This document shows positions 62,001-64,000 of a stretch of DNA of 64,000 nucleotides, piece by piece. Position 1 is the stretch's first letter, and every line of letters begins with the position of its first letter. A program made the translations under genes and the position numbers. The notes below the pieces were generated by a model. It searched no databases, was not told the origin of the DNA, and saw nothing but the letters and a program-made list of their open reading frames with translations. The DNA comes from a bacterium (GTDB lineage: Bacteria > Pseudomonadota > Alphaproteobacteria > SP197), in assembly GCA_028821455.1 (NCBI GenBank), contig JAPPGE010000003.1, forward strand, positions 1 to 64,000, read 5' to 3'.

Positions 62001-63506
62001 TTATTCTGATCCGTCGAGACGCCGTATGCGGCCTTCGCGATCTGCGGACATGGTGCCGGTCGCCCAAATATCATCGGCAAGAAGCGTGGCCAGCGCCCTG
62101 CCGTCCGCCGCACCAATGACGACGTCGGCGGTCTCGAAGGCCTGGTATCCGTCACCACCGCCGGCAAGGAAATCAGTGGTGGCAACCGTGTAGCGGGTCT
62201 GCGGATCGAGTGCCACGTCGCCGACGTTGATGGTCACGACGCGAGATCCCGACGGCTGCGACGGATCATAGACGAACGAGAGCCCGGAGACCTGCAGGAA
62301 CCGTCCGGAACCCTCTTCGATAGCCGAAACGGAATGTTCAAGAACAAGCCTGAGGGTGCGGCCGGAGAGGCTCAGGACCACCGCCCTGTTTCCGAACGGC
62401 AGCTCCTTCAACATCATCCCTCGTGTGATGGCCGTGCCTGGCGGATAGATGGTATCGCCGCGGATTCCACCGCCGTTATGAAGCGCGATGTCGCTGCCCG
62501 TGGCGCGACGCATGGCGTCGGTCAGCAGATTTCCGAAGGTCGTCTCGCGGGACCTGACGTGAGCCCGTCGCGTGTCGAGGGCGGTCGCCGCATGTCCGAT
62601 CACCTGGCTGAGACCGGCGTCCAGATCGTTCTCGAAATCTGCCACCATGGCGGCGACCCCCGGATCATCCCCGGCTCCTGCGGTGGCCTTGAGACGGATG
62701 TCCTCGAAGCGGATCGCGCCGTCATCACCGACGACAAGGTCGGCTACCGCCACATGACGCCCCTGGGATCCGGACTTCAGCATCGCCTGCTTGCTGTCCC
62801 GAAGGGCCACCAGAAGATGGTCGTGCCCGCCAAGCACCATGTCGATCGCGTCCGACGCCGCCAGCAAGGCTCGGTCCTCGGCGATGGCGAGATGGGTGAG
62901 GGCGATGACGACATCGGCGCCTTCTGCCTTGAGTGCCCGGGCCAGTTCGGCCCCGCTGGCTAGGACGGAATCGAAGGAGACATCGTCGCCGGGTTTCGAG
63001 ATCCATGCCGTGTCTTGCGTGACGAGACCAAGGACACCGATTGTCAGGCTGCCACGTTCCAGCATGGCCGTGGCTTGCGTTCCGGCCACCAGGCCGCCCT
63101 GGCGGCTGACATTGCCCGCGAGCCAGATCATGGAGGAGTCGGCGAGGCGTTTCTCGAGAACGTCGGTTCCGTAGTCGAACTCGTGGTTGCCCGTGACGCC
63201 GATGTCGAAACCGATGGCATCGGCCAGCGCGATCATGTGGGCGCCCTGATCGATGGCGGACATCGTCGACGGCGAGATCATGTCACCGCCGAACGTGACC
63301 AGGGTCGCGCTGCCCAGGGATGCCGCGCGCGCCCTTTCCCGGGCCACCACCGCAGCGATGCGGGGTGCCGCGGTCATGTCGTCCCAGTCGTTCAGGTGAA
63401 TGACAGTCAGCCGATCCGCCGCATGGGAGGGATGCATGGCCAGAAGGCCGACGGCAAGAACCAGCGCCTGAAGCGTCCGGTGCGAAGACATGCTCCTTCG
63501 GACCAT
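62001..63506 (-). CDS. Periplasmic 5'-nucleotidase/UshA-like metallophosphatase
   Basis: Exported phosphatase, 501 residues, with signal peptide (TLQALVLAVGLLAMHPSHA) and a two-domain UshA layout. Metallophosphatase blocks: GGDMISPS, GNHEFDYG and GGHDHLLVAL; C-terminal domain: NGGGIRGD and FLAGGGDGYQAF. The first metal motif, usually NDxH, reads LNDWDDM, with the His replaced by Asp. ATG 63506 is chosen for the signal peptide and an AGGT site; ATG 63563 is an alternative. It should free nucleosides and phosphate from nucleotides in the periplasm. Confidence 0.88.
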   Translation of the reverse strand: MVRRSMSSHRTLQALVLAVGLLAMHPSHAADRLTVIHLNDWDDMTAAPRIAAVVARERARAASLGSATLVTFGGDMISPSTMSAIDQGAHMIALADAIGFDIGVTGNHEFDYGTDVLEKRLADSSMIWLAGNVSRQGGLVAGTQATAMLERGSLTIGVLGLVTQDTAWISKPGDDVSFDSVLASGAELARALKAEGADVVIALTHLAIAEDRALLAASDAIDMVLGGHDHLLVALRDSKQAMLKSGSQGRHVAVADLVVGDDGAIRFEDIRLKATAGAGDDPGVAAMVADFENDLDAGLSQVIGHAATALDTRRAHVRSRETTFGNLLTDAMRRATGSDIALHNGGGIRGDTIYPPGTAITRGMMLKELPFGNRAVVLSLSGRTLRLVLEHSVSAIEEGSGRFLQVSGLSFVYDPSQPSGSRVVTINVGDVALDPQTRYTVATTDFLAGGGDGYQAFETADVVIGAADGRALATLLADDIWATGTMSADREGRIRRLDGSE

Positions 63507-63875
63507 CGTCCGGACCTGCCGGCCGAAACTTTGCCTGTGTTGCGTGTTGTCGGGAGACGTCATTGCATTACCATCCATGACCGGCGGTCTGGAGCCCCGT
63601 ATCCCCGATGGCCGCTTACCGGTCAACGCCGTACCGGACAGGTTGTTCGTCGCAGTAGAGAACCACGCACCGAAGGGCGTTCCTGTCGCGCAAACCGTCG
63701 GGTACTGAAATACATTGTGCAGCGGGCATCTGGCCCGAGAGGCGCTTGAGTGGCAGTGTTCGCGGCGCAATTGCGTGGACATTCCCCGAGTCGCCGCGTG
63801 GTGTCCGAGTGTCGCCATTGGAAGCACGCGGAAAGCTTGACTAGGGTTGTTCGGCTAGTCTCATCGGAAGCCACA
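63507..63875. other. Intergenic region between divergent genes
   Basis: About 370 bases that must hold the promoters of the 5'-nucleotidase and the FAD oxidase. A TTGACT (63837-63842) is overlapped by a 6-base inverted repeat with 10-base spacer, GACTAG (63839-63844) and CTAGTC (63855-63860), close to the oxidase start; a possible operator. Nothing else was recognised. Confidence 0.4.
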
Positions 63876-64000
63876 ATGCCTCATTGCGACGTCGTCATCG
63901 TTGGAGCCGGAGTGATCGGCAGTTCGATCGCCTACCACCTGGGGAAACGCGGCATGCGCTCCGTCGTCGTGGAGCGCGAGTCGATTGGAACGCGCGCCTC
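63876..64000 (+). CDS. FAD-dependent oxidoreductase, N-terminal part (cut by window end)
   Basis: From ATG 63876 the first 41 codons read DVVIVGAGVIGSSIAYHL and GMRSVVVERESIGTRAS, a DAO-family FAD-binding start like those of sarcosine oxidase or glycine oxidase proteins. The gene runs past the right edge, so nothing can be said about its specificity. It would be the third DAO-type gene in this window. Confidence 0.8.
   Translation, partial: MPHCDVVIVGAGVIGSSIAYHLGKRGMRSVVVERESIGTRA

Noticed and set aside
1-64000. CRISPR array, tRNA, rRNA or integrase/attachment site
   Set aside because: No regularly spaced repeats, cloverleaf-like sequences, rRNA motifs or recombinase genes were seen anywhere in the window.

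Overview
The window is high-GC, gene-dense DNA. Its gene families (TRAP-free ABC importers for sugars, amino acids and amines, cox-type maturation genes, allantoicase/ureidoglycolate lyase, glutathione S-transferase, Rieske oxygenases, PhyH and CmcJ-type hydroxylases) point to a free-living heterotrophic alphaproteobacterium that scavenges organic nitrogen. The taxon is inferred from gene content only. No rRNA, tRNA, CRISPR array or intact insertion sequence was found.

Layout. 0-3 kb: a Kef-type antiporter and an FAD amino-acid oxidase. 3-4.7 kb: a DUF1778/GNAT toxin-antitoxin pair lying between two copies of an oxidase/binding-protein junction. 4.8-10.4 kb (minus strand): a complete carbohydrate ABC importer, divergent from a methylthioribose kinase. 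11.9-14.8 kb (minus): an HSL-type hydrolase, a GMC oxidoreductase and a chimeric gene remnant. 15.2-16.4 kb: a PhyH dioxygenase and an IS110 scrap. 16.6-27.3 kb (plus): one long, tightly overlapping catabolic operon (aminotransferase, SDR, hydrolase, N-carbamoyl-type amidohydrolase, NMT1/THI5-type ABC importer, a second binding-protein-like protein, and a three-subunit HcnABC/opine-oxidase-like dehydrogenase). 27.4-29.1 kb (minus): an SDR and a CmcJ-family hydroxylase broken by one amber codon. 29.2-36.7 kb: GST, EamA exporter, a methyltransferase-HNH fusion, aminotransferase, M24 peptidase and AmtB. 36.8-47.9 kb: amidase, a YdbH-like giant protein, then a MoxR/VWA/XdhC/MobA cluster of the cox type without CO dehydrogenase structural genes, threonine dehydratase and a glutamine amidotransferase. 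47.9-49.7 kb (minus): DsbA-like isomerase and Rieske oxygenase. 50.2-56.2 kb (minus): a ureide operon (ureidoglycolate lyase, allantoicase, polar amino-acid-type ABC importer, DRE-TIM lyase). 56.4-57.5 kb: a graveyard of gene fragments and a DUF433/DUF5615 pair. 57.8-64 kb: MFS carrier, nicotinamidase, FAD monooxygenase, OsmC, 5'-nucleotidase-like protein and the start of another FAD oxidase.

Main observation. Three blocks in this window sit between direct repeats that carry complementary pieces of the same neighbouring gene pair. The toxin-antitoxin module (1.7 kb) lies between copies of an oxidase/binding-protein junction. The 16.6-27.3 kb catabolic operon lies between copies of an SDR/hydroxylase operon. 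The ureide block (about 9 kb) lies between copies of a Rieske/nicotinamidase divergent junction. For the first and third, the left copy keeps one gene of the pair whole and the right copy keeps the other. This is what a single-crossover (Campbell-type) integration of DNA carrying the junction would leave. The repeat relationships are visible in the sequence; the mechanism is inference.
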